From Fusobacterium ulcerans (GTDB lineage: Bacteria; Fusobacteriota; Fusobacteriia; Fusobacteriales; Fusobacteriaceae): 64,000 nucleotides of DNA. Position numbers and translations under genes: made by a program. The notes below the pieces were generated by a model. The model had not been told where the DNA came from, did not search any database, and was given only the letters and a program-made list of their open reading frames with translations. The stretch lies in contig NZ_CP028105.1 of the NCBI RefSeq assembly GCF_003019675.1, forward strand, positions 1,566,282 to 1,630,281, in the 5' to 3' direction. This document shows, piece by piece, positions 30,352 through 39,707 of this stretch (within the stretch, counting starts at the first letter, position 1; each line of letters begins with the position of its first letter).

Positions 30352-30822
30352 ATGAAGAAAACTAATGCAATGAGAGAGCTGGATAAAAATAAAATAAAAT
30401 ATGATTTTGTAGAATATGAAGTAGATGAAAATGATCTAAGTGCAATATCAGTATCAATAAAAACAGGACAAGATATAACAAAAATATTTAAAACTTTGAT
30501 ACTTTTAAATGAAAAAAGAGAGATGTTAGTAGCTTGTATTCCTGGAAGTGATAATATAGATCTAAAAAAATTGGCAAAACTTTCTGGAGATAAAAAAGTA
30601 GAAATGCTTGAAATGAAAGAACTTTTTAATATGACTGGATATATTAGGGGAGGATGTTCTCCTGTTGGTATAAAAAAGAGGCATAAGGCATTTATGCACC
30701 AATCAGCTTTAACTAAAGATACAATATTTGTAAGCGGAGGAATGAGAGGCATTCAGATTATAATATCTCCAACAGACTTAATAAAATATTTAAATATGAC
30801 AGTAGGAGACATAATAGTTTAG
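30352..30822 (+). CDS. ybaK: YbaK/EbsC-type Cys-tRNA(Pro) deacylase
   Basis: A 156-residue trans-editing enzyme that hydrolyses mischarged Cys-tRNA(Pro) (and related products). It has the compact YbaK/ProX fold with the conserved Lys block around TKIFKTLIL, then VACIPGSDNIDLKKLAKL, and the GYIRGGCSPVGIKK substrate loop. The open frame runs back into tRNA-Asn; the ATG at 30352 with AGGAGG at 30341-30346 is the true start. It begins just 38 bases after the tRNA gene, so it may be expressed by read-through from the rRNA operon or from a promoter within the T-rich gap. Confidence 0.9.
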   Translation: MKKTNAMRELDKNKIKYDFVEYEVDENDLSAISVSIKTGQDITKIFKTLILLNEKREMLVACIPGSDNIDLKKLAKLSGDKKVEMLEMKELFNMTGYIRGGCSPVGIKKRHKAFMHQSALTKDTIFVSGGMRGIQIIISPTDLIKYLNMTVGDIIV

Positions 30823-30876
30823 AAATTTTTTCTTTTATATGGTAAAATTCTATTATAAAGCTCAAGGGGTGGTTAT

Positions 30877-31374
30877 ATGGAATATTTTATCAGAGATATG
30901 AAAGATGGAGATTGGAAAGATGTAGCAAGAATATATGAACAGGGAATAGAATCAGGAATAGCTACTTTCAGAAAAGATTTGCCTGATCAAGAGTCATGGA
31001 AAAAAGCACATTTAGAAATATGCAGATTTACATTATGTAATAAAGATGGTAAAATAGTTGGATGGACAGCACTAAGTCCAACATCAAGCAGGATAGATTA
31101 TTGTGGGGTAACCGAAGTAAGTATATATATTGATAAAGCTCATCAAGGAAAAAAACTTGGTGAATTTCTTTTAAATAAGGTAAAAGAAGAAGCTGAAAAA
31201 AATGGAGTATGGACTTTACAGTCTTCCATATTTCAAGTGAATAAAGCAAGTGTGAAACTTCATAAAAAATGTGGATTTCGTGAAGTAGGCTACAGAGAGA
31301 AGATAGCAAAAGATAGAAATAATGTTTGGCAGAATACAGTTTTGATGGAATATAGAAGTCGAACTATATATTAA
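30877..31374 (+). CDS. GNAT N-acetyltransferase, phosphinothricin acetyltransferase-like
   Basis: A 165-residue GNAT enzyme resembling Pat/MnaT (YncA), which N-acetylates phosphinothricin or methionine sulfone/sulfoximine in some hosts. It shows the opening IRDMKDGDWKDVARIYEQGI, the family-typical ATFRKDLPD, the acetyl-CoA loop HQGKKLGEFLL, and the C-terminal NKASVKLHKKCGFREVGY. An AAGGGGTGG site precedes the ATG. Its natural substrate is unknown; resistance to an amino-acid analogue is only one option. Confidence 0.82.
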   Translation: MEYFIRDMKDGDWKDVARIYEQGIESGIATFRKDLPDQESWKKAHLEICRFTLCNKDGKIVGWTALSPTSSRIDYCGVTEVSIYIDKAHQGKKLGEFLLNKVKEEAEKNGVWTLQSSIFQVNKASVKLHKKCGFREVGYREKIAKDRNNVWQNTVLMEYRSRTIY

Positions 31375-31436
31375 ACTATATGTATATGGATAAAAATAAA
31401 ATATAGTAATAAAATTTTGTAATAGTGGGGGACATT

Positions 31437-32819
31437 ATGGCACAAAATGATTTATATATAAAGATGACAGAAACAAAAATATCAAAACTGATACCAAAAC
31501 TAGCAATACCTACAATAATAAGCATATTGGTAACTTCTGTTTATAATATGGCAGATACATTCTTTGTAAGCCAGATAGGAACATCTGCATCAGCAGCAGT
31601 TGGAATAAATTTTTCCGTAATGGCAATGATACAGGCTATTGGATTTACTTTGGGAATGGGAAGTGGAAATTATATATCAAGAAGTCTAGGAAGGCATGAC
31701 AGAGAAGGTGCTCACGAAGCAGCAGCTACAGCATTTTTTACAGCATTGATATTAGGAGCCCTTTTAGCGATTCTAGGTCTGATGTTTTTAGATAAGTTTG
31801 TAAGAATGCTTGGAGCTACAGAAACAATTGCTCCCTATGCAAAAGATTATGCTAAATATATTCTTATAGCTACACCATATATGTGCTGTTCTTTTGTTTT
31901 GAATAATATAATTCGTTCTCAAGGAAATGCTTTTTATTCAATGATAGGAATAGGAACTGGTGGAATACTTAACATGGTTCTTGATCCACTATTTATATTT
32001 AAATTTAATTTAGGGATATCAGGAGCAGCTTTGGCAACTATAGTGAGCCAGTTTATAAGTTTCTTAATATTAATGTATATGTGTAATAGAAATAAGGAAC
32101 ATGTAACAATAAAATTAAGTAGTTTTAAATTCAGACTTACCATGTATAAAGAAATACTACGTGCAGGACTTCCTACACTTTCAAGGCAGGGGCTTGCCAG
32201 TATGGCAGCTGTTGCATTAAATGTATGTGCTTCTCCTTTTGGAGATGCAGCTATTGCAGCAATGTCAATAGTATCAAGAATAATGATGTTTATAAACTCA
32301 AGTCTGATGGGATTTGGGCAAGGATTTCAACCAGTATGTGGTTTTAATTATGGAGCTAAAAGATATGATAGAGTATTGGAAGCTTACCATTTTTGCTTAA
32401 AAGTGGCAGTAATTCTTTTAACAACTTTGGGAATTATATGCTTCATATTTGCTCCAGATATTTTAGCTTTGTTTAGGAAAACAGATCTTGAAGTTATAGA
32501 GATAGGAGCTCTTGCGTTGAGATTTCAGTGTATGACTCTTCCAATACAGGCGTGTATAATAATGGCAAATATGCTTACTCAATCTATTGGCTATGGATTT
32601 ATGGCTACTCTTGTGGCAATGGGAAGACAGGGAATATTTCTTATTCCAGTACTGTTCATATTTCCAAAAGTTGGAGGAATAAAAGGATTACAGCTATGCC
32701 AGCCTTTTGCTGATGTATGTACTTTTATACTTGGAACTATAATAGCATTTAAAGTAGTGAAAGATTTAAAACTTCGTATGCTTAAACAGGAAGAAAAGAG
32801 TGAAGAGAAATATCAATAA
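31437..32819 (+). CDS. MATE-family multidrug/cation exporter
   Basis: A 460-residue inner-membrane protein with twelve predicted hydrophobic segments in two similar halves. It has the MATE/NorM-type opening (IPTIISILVTSVYNMADTFFVSQIG) and the second-half counterpart GLPTLSRQGLASMAAVALN. Such proteins export drugs or metabolites with Na+ or H+. A GTG at 31425 is in frame, but the ATG at 31437 is better placed after the GTGGGGG sequence. A hairpin terminator follows at 32866. Confidence 0.9.
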   Translation: MAQNDLYIKMTETKISKLIPKLAIPTIISILVTSVYNMADTFFVSQIGTSASAAVGINFSVMAMIQAIGFTLGMGSGNYISRSLGRHDREGAHEAAATAFFTALILGALLAILGLMFLDKFVRMLGATETIAPYAKDYAKYILIATPYMCCSFVLNNIIRSQGNAFYSMIGIGTGGILNMVLDPLFIFKFNLGISGAALATIVSQFISFLILMYMCNRNKEHVTIKLSSFKFRLTMYKEILRAGLPTLSRQGLASMAAVALNVCASPFGDAAIAAMSIVSRIMMFINSSLMGFGQGFQPVCGFNYGAKRYDRVLEAYHFCLKVAVILLTTLGIICFIFAPDILALFRKTDLEVIEIGALALRFQCMTLPIQACIIMANMLTQSIGYGFMATLVAMGRQGIFLIPVLFIFPKVGGIKGLQLCQPFADVCTFILGTIIAFKVVKDLKLRMLKQEEKSEEKYQ

Positions 32820-32865
32820 ATAATAATGAAAAAAGAATAATAGCAAATAATGAATGGAAATTCAC

Positions 32866-32920
32866 ATGCTGGCTTTATAGTAGAGAGACAATGATCTATT
32901 ATGAAGGCAGCATTTTTTTA
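32866..32920 (+). terminator. Terminator after the MATE gene
   Basis: ATGCTG (32866-32871) pairs with CAGCAT (32908-32913), with an inner 8-bp helix ATAGTAGA-type (32877-32884 with 32895-32902), then TTTTTTT. Confidence 0.75.
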
Positions 32921-33075
32921 TGGAAATTTATATTTCTTTTTTCTATTTTTATATATTTAAGAATATAGATTTTAATATAAAAGTAAAAAGTTCTTTAATT
33001 ATATAAAAATTATAATATATTGTTTGCTGTTTTTTTAAAAGAAGAGACTTGTTAGTGGAATTATATTAAATATTT

Positions 33076-33152
33076 TTATATAAAAAAAGAGGAAGTATTT
33101 ATACTTCCTCTTAATAATCGCAGTAAAATTATATTTGTATGCCATTGATTAT
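33076..33152 (-). ncRNA. Candidate minus-strand small RNA, about 75 nt
   Basis: On the minus strand a consensus promoter (33187-33159) is followed by about 40 unstructured bases and then a perfect 11-bp hairpin (AGAGGAAGTAT with its complement, 33088-33111) with seven T residues after it on that strand. No minus-strand gene lies within reach that would need this terminator. A short open frame begins at an ATG but has no ribosome-binding site. The transcript is predicted only. Confidence 0.5.
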
Positions 33153-33158
33153 AAAATA

Positions 33159-33187
33159 ATTATACACTATAAAACAAAATATATCAA
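33159..33187 (-). promoter_or_regulatory. Promoter of the candidate small RNA
   Basis: On the minus strand TTGATA (33187-33182) and TATAAT (33164-33159) are separated by exactly 17 bases. The remaining part of the 774-base gap (33188-33593) is almost pure A and T with no feature I recognise except the upstream region of the next gene. Confidence 0.55.
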
Positions 33188-33593
33188 CTATTTTTTTAAA
33201 TATTTTATAAATATTTTTGTATGTAAAATTAAATTTAATTAAAATGTGAAATTAAGATATAAATTAAAATTTAATAAATATGAAAAAATATTAAATTATA
33301 CTAAAAAAAATATAAAAATTAAAATATAAACTTTTTTTTAAAAATATTTTTATTTTTGATGTTTTTGTGTTTTTATTGTGAATAAAAAATATTTTTTTAT
33401 TTTAATTTGAATATTATCTTTTGAACTGCTGTTAATAGTATTTATAAAAGAAAAAAAGTATAAATTTATATATAAAATTAATAAAAAATATAAAATATAG
33501 ACTTTAATAACTAAATAGTGTATATTAAAATAGAAATATATTTTATTTTTATTTAAAGTAAAATAGAAAAATATAAACTATGGGGAGGAATTT

Positions 33594-35117
33594 ATGTTTT
33601 TAGGCTTAGGAGTTTCTTTAATTATTTTTTTAGGAGTTATATTGATAGGTGGAGCAGTTCTTATATATCGGAAATGTCCCAATGATGTTATTCTTGTAAA
33701 GTATGGACTTGGTGGAAATAAGATAATAACATCCAATGGTACATTTATACTGCCAATAGTTCAGGGATGTAAAAAACTAAATTTAAAACCTATGAATATA
33801 GATATAGATTTGAGAGAAGACTCAAATGTAGTATCTAATGATAAAATTAGAGTGGTAGTAGAAGCAGATGCAACTTTTGCTATATCAAGTTCACCAGAAG
33901 AAAGAATTATAGCTTCACATAGACTATTAAGTTTCAACGATAATGAAATATGTGCATTAGCTAAAGAAATACTTACTGGACAGACAAGAACAATTATATC
34001 AGAAATGGAATTTGAAGATTTGCTACAGGATAGAGTTCTATTGATGACAAAAGTTAGTGAAAATGCTGAAAAAGAGTTGAGTAAATTAGGACTTGATTTG
34101 ATTAACTATAATATTAAGATGATAAAAGATATGGATGGAATTACAGAAATGCTTGGTAAAAAAGCATCAGCTCTTGCAACTTCAGATGCACAAATAGCTG
34201 TGGCAGAACAACAGAGAAAATCTGATGTAGGGGTAGCAGAAGCTAATGCTCAAAGAGATATAGCTGTAACTGAACAGGATAAAATAAGACAGATACAGGT
34301 ATCGAAAACTAAAGCAGTGATAACAGAAGAAACAATCAAAGCTGAACTTATCCAAACAAATGCTACTCAAAATAAAATGGCTGAAGAAAAAAGAATGGAG
34401 TCTGAATCTCAAAAAGCTCAAAATCTTTATAGAATAGAAACTGAAAAATCGATTAATTTAAAAGAATTGGATAAAGAAAAAGAGATTAAGCTTCAAGAGG
34501 AAAGTTTAAAGCAGGAGATAGCAGATAAATCTAAAGAAACTGTTAAGAAACAGGCAGAAGTTGCACTAGAAACTCAGAGAGCAAAAGAAATAGTTGAAAC
34601 AAAAGTATATAATGAAAAACTTGAAATAGAAAAAATTACAGAACTTAAATTAAAAAAACTTGAAGCAGATAATCAATTGGAAATAGCTAAAATAAAAGCA
34701 GATGCAATATTAATAGAAGCAAGGGCGGAAGCAGACAAATTAAAAGCATTAGCAGAAGCAGATGCAATCAAAGTAGCATTACCTATTGAGAAAAAAGCTG
34801 AAGCGGAGAAAAAACTTTTAGAAGTATATGGACAATCTGGAATTATGGGGCTTAAACTTATTGAAATACTTCCACAACTGGCTAAAGCACAGGCAGATGC
34901 AGTGGCTAATATAGATATCAACAGCTTGAATATAATAGCTGGTGATGGGGGATCAGGGTCAACAGATGGAAGTAATGGAGCAGGAAATCAAATAGCAGGA
35001 ATAGTAACAGATATAACAAGAGCTATACCAGCTTTCAAAATGGCAAATGATATAGCGAAATCTATAAATATGCCAGAACTTTCAATAACTGGAGATAATT
35101 CAAAAAAAGAAAAATAA
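33594..35117 (+). CDS. Flotillin-like SPFH/band 7 membrane protein
   Basis: A 507-residue flotillin-family protein. One membrane segment at about residues 4-24 is followed by an SPFH/band 7 domain (about 28-200, KCPNDVILVKYG to LDLINYNIKMIKDMDG). A long charged coiled coil follows (about 200-400, rich in A, E, K and Q, with the AEA/ADAI repeats of flotillins), and then a Gly/Ser-rich tail around residue 450. Flotillins assemble on the inner membrane and organise lipid domains, membrane fluidity and secretion complexes. No NfeD gene, the frequent partner, is adjacent. GGGGAGG precedes the ATG, and a perfect terminator hairpin follows. Confidence 0.87.
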   Translation: MFLGLGVSLIIFLGVILIGGAVLIYRKCPNDVILVKYGLGGNKIITSNGTFILPIVQGCKKLNLKPMNIDIDLREDSNVVSNDKIRVVVEADATFAISSSPEERIIASHRLLSFNDNEICALAKEILTGQTRTIISEMEFEDLLQDRVLLMTKVSENAEKELSKLGLDLINYNIKMIKDMDGITEMLGKKASALATSDAQIAVAEQQRKSDVGVAEANAQRDIAVTEQDKIRQIQVSKTKAVITEETIKAELIQTNATQNKMAEEKRMESESQKAQNLYRIETEKSINLKELDKEKEIKLQEESLKQEIADKSKETVKKQAEVALETQRAKEIVETKVYNEKLEIEKITELKLKKLEADNQLEIAKIKADAILIEARAEADKLKALAEADAIKVALPIEKKAEAEKKLLEVYGQSGIMGLKLIEILPQLAKAQADAVANIDINSLNIIAGDGGSGSTDGSNGAGNQIAGIVTDITRAIPAFKMANDIAKSINMPELSITGDNSKKEK

Positions 35118-35161
35118 TAAAATTGGAGGATGAGGATTCATTCTCCAATTTTATTATTTTT
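35116..35161. terminator. Bidirectional terminator between flotillin and LytR genes
   Basis: A perfect 13-bp stem, AATAAAATTGGAG (35116-35128) with its complement (35143-35155), followed by T residues. It lies between convergent genes. Confidence 0.88.
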
Positions 35162-35171
35162 TATAAAACTT

Positions 35172-35894
35172 TTATTTTATAACTAATATTTCTTTAAATT
35201 CTTTTATGTTATTTCTGCTGACAGGAACTTTAAATTTTAAATCCTGTATTTTTAAGACATAAGTTCCATTAAACCAAGGTTCAACCTCTGTTATTTTATC
35301 AAGATTTATCATATATGATCTGTGGGTTCTATAAAATTTGTTTTTAGGTAACATTTCTTCCCATTTTGAAATTTTTATTTTTGAAGAATAAGAATTATCT
35401 TTGGTATAAATCATACTTTCTTTTTCTCCTGCTTCAATGTAATAAATGTCATCAATAGAAATAACATACATTTTTTCATCAGAAGTAACTGTTACTTTAT
35501 TGATTTTATTAGTATCTTTTATATGCTCTATTTCTTTTTCTTTTGTAAGATTATCTAAAAGCTCATTTATTCTTTTTTCAGAATAAGGTTTTAGAAGATA
35601 GTCAAAAGCTTTAATTTCAAAGGCTTCAGCAGCATATTCTTTATAGGCTGTAATAAATACTATTTTTAAATTTTCATTTAGCTTAGAAAGAATTTTTCCA
35701 AGACTCATACCATCAAGCTCAGGCATATTTATATCAAGAAAAACTATATCTGTCTTGTTTCCTTGAAGGTATTTAAGAGCATCTAAAGGGCTGTCAAATT
35801 CTTTTTCAAGTTCTATTCCACCATGTTTTTCTATAAAGAATTTCAACTCTTCTCTAGCTGGAAACTCATCTTCTATAATTACACATTTAAACAT
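35172..35894 (-). CDS. lytR: LytTR-family response regulator
   Basis: A 240-residue response regulator. The receiver domain (1-120) has the acidic pair IIEDE, the phosphoacceptor Asp54 in VFLDINMPELDG, and FITAYK. The C-terminal LytTR DNA-binding domain (about 135-240) has the usual YYIEAGEKESMIYT and FYRTHRSYMINLDKI blocks. It lies 9 bases downstream of its sensor kinase. The pair is divergent from a CstA-family carrier, which it probably activates, as BtsR does for btsT in E. coli. I could not pick out LytTR direct repeats with confidence in the divergent region. Confidence 0.9.
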   Translation of the reverse strand: MFKCVIIEDEFPAREELKFFIEKHGGIELEKEFDSPLDALKYLQGNKTDIVFLDINMPELDGMSLGKILSKLNENLKIVFITAYKEYAAEAFEIKAFDYLLKPYSEKRINELLDNLTKEKEIEHIKDTNKINKVTVTSDEKMYVISIDDIYYIEAGEKESMIYTKDNSYSSKIKISKWEEMLPKNKFYRTHRSYMINLDKITEVEPWFNGTYVLKIQDLKFKVPVSRNNIKEFKEILVIK

Positions 35895-35903
35895 TATTTC
35901 CCC

Positions 35904-37559
35904 CTATTCTATATAAAAGGATATTCTAGTTCCTTTTTCTAAACTTTCAATAACTAGTCCTTTTCCATACATTAATTTTATTCTGTTGTGAACATTTTTA
36001 AGTCCAATACTTTTTTCCATTCTTCCATCTAATTCTTCTATTATTTTTGGATCAATTCCTATTCCATCATCTTCAATAGTCACAATACATCCCTTATCTT
36101 TTTTCTTGGCAGTGATATATACATGTCCTCCACCTCTTTGTCTCAGGAGACCATGTTTGATACTGTTTTCAACTAGAGGCTGAATAGTAAGACTAGGTAT
36201 TTTTATATTTTCCAATCCTTCTTCTACATCGTATTCTACTGAAATTTTATCCCCAAAACGAGCTTTTTCTATGTTAACATAAGCTTTTACCTGAGTGAGC
36301 TCCATATCAAGTGATACTACTTTTGAAGCATTTTCCAAATTGTAACGAAGATATGTAGATAAGTCGATTATTACTTCTTTTGCTTTTGCTGGGTCCATTC
36401 TTACAAAAAATGCAGTAGTATGAAGTGCATTAAAGAGAAAATGAGGATTAATCTGTGTTTGTAAAGCTTTTAGTTCCGCATCCCTTGCCATAGCTTTGAA
36501 GTTTTCGACAGTACTTATTTCTAATTGAGTAGATATGAGCAGCGAAAGTCCTTCAGCAAGGTATTGATTTCGGGCAGTTACATTTTCAGCTTTATCAAAA
36601 TATATTTTAAGAGTCCCAGATACTATTCTTTCTCCCTGAAAAAGAGGTGATATTATACATGACTTTATTTTGCCTGTGATACAATGAAAATCTTTGATAC
36701 CATTTTCTTCTCCTAAAACTAAAATTTTTCCAGTTTTCAATACCTGCTTTGTTGCTTCACTTCTTATATCAGTATGATCAATTTTAAACTCATCAGATAT
36801 AGCATAGCTAGCAATTATATATTTATCATTGGTAATGACGACTGCCTTAGCATCCAGAGAATTTAAAATTATTTTACAAACTTCATTTAAAGACTCCCCT
36901 TTTCTAAAATAAGGAAGAGTTTTATTTGCTATTTCAAGAGCTAGTTTCGCCTGTTTTCCAGCTATAATCTCTTTTTCAGAAATTATATCTTGAATAATGA
37001 GAATGACTATTGAAACTCCAATAGCATTAGCCAGTATCATTGGAAAATAAATTTTGGAAACTATATCTTTTGCAAGTTCAAAATCTGATCCCAATAGAAG
37101 TATCAGCACCATACTGAGATTTTCTACAATGAATCCTCCAAGAAACCCATATAGGTAGCAGTTTTTTTCATTAGTTTTTTTGTAGAGATGAGCAGTGATA
37201 AAACCACCTGCCATAGTAGCAATAGCACATGGAACAGTAGTTATAGAACTTGCATCCACAAAAAGTCTATGAATACCAGCGATAAGTCCCACTAAAATTC
37301 CAACTTCTGGACCAGCAAGGATACCTCCTACTACAACCCCGATATTTCTTACATTTACTATTGCACCACGATAATCTACCCCTGTATATGTACCAATTAT
37401 AGCAAGACCTGAAAAGAATGCTGAAAGGAGAAGAATGTCCTTTTGACTGTATTTATTTCTTGTAAATATATTTTTAGCACTTTTAAACTTTGTGAAAAAG
37501 AAAGCTATAGCAATAATATATCCTAAATTGTTTAACAAATGACTGGTTAATTTTAACAA
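35904..37559 (-). CDS. lytS: LytS-family sensor histidine kinase
   Basis: A sensor kinase of 551 residues. It has an N-terminal 5TM-5TMR_LYT membrane region (about 1-190), with the signature NVRNIGVVVGGILAGPEVG and GLIAGIHRLFVD, then a GAF-like region (about 205-350). The His_kinase domain has the phosphoacceptor His in QINPHFLFNALHTTAFF, and a HATPase domain carries IQPLVENSIKHG and EDDGIGID. The frame opens at an ATG (37586), but a GGGAGG lies inside that stretch, 9-10 bases before a TTG at 37559, which is the better start. The two Arg of the membrane signature are spaced 27 residues apart. Relatives in other bacteria sense extracellular pyruvate. Confidence 0.88.
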   Translation of the reverse strand: MLKLTSHLLNNLGYIIAIAFFFTKFKSAKNIFTRNKYSQKDILLLSAFFSGLAIIGTYTGVDYRGAIVNVRNIGVVVGGILAGPEVGILVGLIAGIHRLFVDASSITTVPCAIATMAGGFITAHLYKKTNEKNCYLYGFLGGFIVENLSMVLILLLGSDFELAKDIVSKIYFPMILANAIGVSIVILIIQDIISEKEIIAGKQAKLALEIANKTLPYFRKGESLNEVCKIILNSLDAKAVVITNDKYIIASYAISDEFKIDHTDIRSEATKQVLKTGKILVLGEENGIKDFHCITGKIKSCIISPLFQGERIVSGTLKIYFDKAENVTARNQYLAEGLSLLISTQLEISTVENFKAMARDAELKALQTQINPHFLFNALHTTAFFVRMDPAKAKEVIIDLSTYLRYNLENASKVVSLDMELTQVKAYVNIEKARFGDKISVEYDVEEGLENIKIPSLTIQPLVENSIKHGLLRQRGGGHVYITAKKKDKGCIVTIEDDGIGIDPKIIEELDGRMEKSIGLKNVHNRIKLMYGKGLVIESLEKGTRISFYIE

Positions 37560-37771
37560 TTTATATCCCCTCCCAATAATAGACATAAAAATTATACCAT
37601 AAAGAATAGAATATAAAAAGTGATATTAAAGGATTTATTTTTGCATTTTAAGTATCAATTTTAACCTTTTAAAGAACAAAGCATTCTTTTTATAGGCTTT
37701 AGGTGTATTATCTAAGATGTAGAAAATTATATTATTATATCTAAATAAAATATAAATGGGAGGCAGGTTGT

Positions 37772-39211
37772 ATGTATAGTTTTATTATTTCAATAATTGC
37801 TCTAATAGTTGGTTATATTGTTTATGGTAAGATAGTTGAAAAAATATTTGGTATTGAACCAAGCAGACTTACACCATCAAAAAAATTAAGTGACGGTGTA
37901 GACTATGTAGAGATGGGATGGAAAAAAGCATTCCTTATTCAGTTCTTGAATATAGCAGGAACAGGACCTATATTTGGAGCAGTAGCAGGAGCAATGTGGG
38001 GTCCAGCAGCATTCTTATGGATCGTATTTGGATGTATATTCGCAGGAGCTGTTCATGACTTCTTAATTGGAATGATGTCTTTAAGAAAAGATGGAGCAAG
38101 TGTTGCAGAACTAGTTGGGGAAAACCTTGGTAATGGAGCAAGAAAACTTATGGTAGTTTTCTCAATAATTCTTCTAGTATTGGTTGGAGTTGTATTTATA
38201 ACAAGTCCAGCAGCTATTTTGAATGACCTTACAGGTATAGATAAAATGGTGCTTATTGCTATTATCATAGTATATTACTTAGCAGCAACTGTATTACCAA
38301 TAGATAAAATAATTGGAAGAATTTATCCTATATTTGGTATTGCATTATTAGTTATGGCAATTGGAATTGGAATCGGAATTGTTGTTGAAGGATATCATAT
38401 TCCAGAGATAGCTTTTGAAAATTATCATCCAGCACATCAATCAGTATTCCCTTATTTGTTTATCACAATAGCTTGTGGAGCAATCAGTGGATTCCATGCT
38501 ACTCAATCTCCAATGATGGCTAGATGTCTTCAAAATGAAGTTGAAGGAAGAAAAGTGTTCTATGGTGCAATGATTTCTGAAGGAGTTGTAGCTCTAGTAT
38601 GGGCAGCAGCAGCAATGAGTTTCTTTGGTGGAACTCCAGGGCTTGGAGAAGCATTGAGTCATGGTGGAGCAGCAGTTGTAGTAAATAGAATTTCTACTTC
38701 AGTATTAGGAAAAGTTGGAGGAGCTTTGGCTCTATTAGGAGTAGTTGCTTGTCCAATAACATCAGGAGATACAGCTTTTAGAAGTGCAAGACTTACAATA
38801 GCAGATGCAATTGGATATAAACAAGGTCCAATAGCAAATAGATTTTTAATTGCTATACCTTTATTTGTAGTTGGTATTGCATTATGCTTCATAGATTTCA
38901 ATATTTTATGGAGATATTTCAGCTGGTCAAATCAAACATTAGCTACAATAGCTCTTTGGGCAGCAGCTAAGTACTTGAACAACCATGGTAAAAATTATTT
39001 TATTGCTCTTCTTCCAGCAATGTTTATGACTGTAGTTGTTACTGACTATATAGTTATAGCACCAGAAGGATTTGTAAGATTCTTCCATGGAACTCCAGTA
39101 GCTACGATAGAAATGGTTGGATTAGTTTGTGGATTGATATTATCAGCAGTATGTACTTTAGGATTCTTTAAAACTTTGAAAAAAGAAAAAATTTCTGAAG
39201 CACATGCATAA
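37772..39211 (+). CDS. cstA: CstA-family carbon starvation protein/pyruvate or peptide carrier
   Basis: A 479-residue polytopic membrane protein of the CstA family, with QFLNIAGTGPIFGAVAGAMWGPAAFLWIV, the DFLIGMMSLRKDGAS loop and the ISGFHATQSPMMARCLQNE block. It is the shorter form of the family (E. coli CstA and BtsT are about 700 residues) and lacks their C-terminal extension. CstA-type proteins import pyruvate or small peptides with protons. The divergent LytS/LytR pair suggests pyruvate-responsive control, which is inferred. GGGAGG precedes the ATG, and a hairpin terminator follows at 39260. Confidence 0.88.
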   Translation: MYSFIISIIALIVGYIVYGKIVEKIFGIEPSRLTPSKKLSDGVDYVEMGWKKAFLIQFLNIAGTGPIFGAVAGAMWGPAAFLWIVFGCIFAGAVHDFLIGMMSLRKDGASVAELVGENLGNGARKLMVVFSIILLVLVGVVFITSPAAILNDLTGIDKMVLIAIIIVYYLAATVLPIDKIIGRIYPIFGIALLVMAIGIGIGIVVEGYHIPEIAFENYHPAHQSVFPYLFITIACGAISGFHATQSPMMARCLQNEVEGRKVFYGAMISEGVVALVWAAAAMSFFGGTPGLGEALSHGGAAVVVNRISTSVLGKVGGALALLGVVACPITSGDTAFRSARLTIADAIGYKQGPIANRFLIAIPLFVVGIALCFIDFNILWRYFSWSNQTLATIALWAAAKYLNNHGKNYFIALLPAMFMTVVVTDYIVIAPEGFVRFFHGTPVATIEMVGLVCGLILSAVCTLGFFKTLKKEKISEAHA

Positions 39212-39259
39212 TTTGTAAGAAAATAATTTAAAGATAAATTAAATAAAAAAAATTTTTAT

Positions 39260-39297
39260 GACTGAATTTAGAGTTATTCTAGATTCAGTCTTTTTTT
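39260..39297 (+). terminator. Terminator after cstA
   Basis: GACTGAAT pairs with ATTCAGTC, with an inner TAGA/TCTA pairing, followed by seven T residues. The rest of 39298-39502 is AT-rich with nothing else visible. Confidence 0.85.
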
Positions 39298-39502
39298 GTC
39301 ATATTTTTTCTTTTTCCTTAACTTAAAAATCTTTTCTAAACAGCCATTCATATTTTTAGAAGTTATTATTTCTATTTTTTGTTTATTATATATTCAAAAA
39401 TTATGTACATTCTTTTATAAAAAAATAAGTGACAGTTGTTGCCTATAAAAGCAAAGAGTATAAAAAACATGTAAAAATAAAAGATTTATAATATGCTTTT
39501 AT

Positions 39503-39531
39503 TTGTACGCGAAATAATAATATGTTATAAT
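39503..39531 (+). promoter_or_regulatory. Promoter of the adhesin operon
   Basis: TTGTAC (39503-39508) and a consensus TATAAT (39526-39531) are 17 bases apart. This leaves an untranslated leader of about 170 bases before 39708, unusually long for this window. Confidence 0.55.
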
Positions 39532-39707
39532 TTAGTTAATAAGATTGTTATGTAAACGTTTTTAATTTATAAAAATGATAAAAAATGTTCTAAAAAATTA
39601 AAATTCAGAATATTTGTTTGGCATAAAAAAGAGGGGGGATTTATTTTATTGTTTTTAATTAAACTACAACATCTTGAAAGCAATTTAATTTTAAGGAGGA
39701 AAGAGAT

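Noticed and set aside
37587-37771. LytTR direct-repeat operator upstream of cstA
   Set aside because: I looked for paired 9-base LytTR boxes with 12-13 base spacing and found only weak, unconvincing matches.
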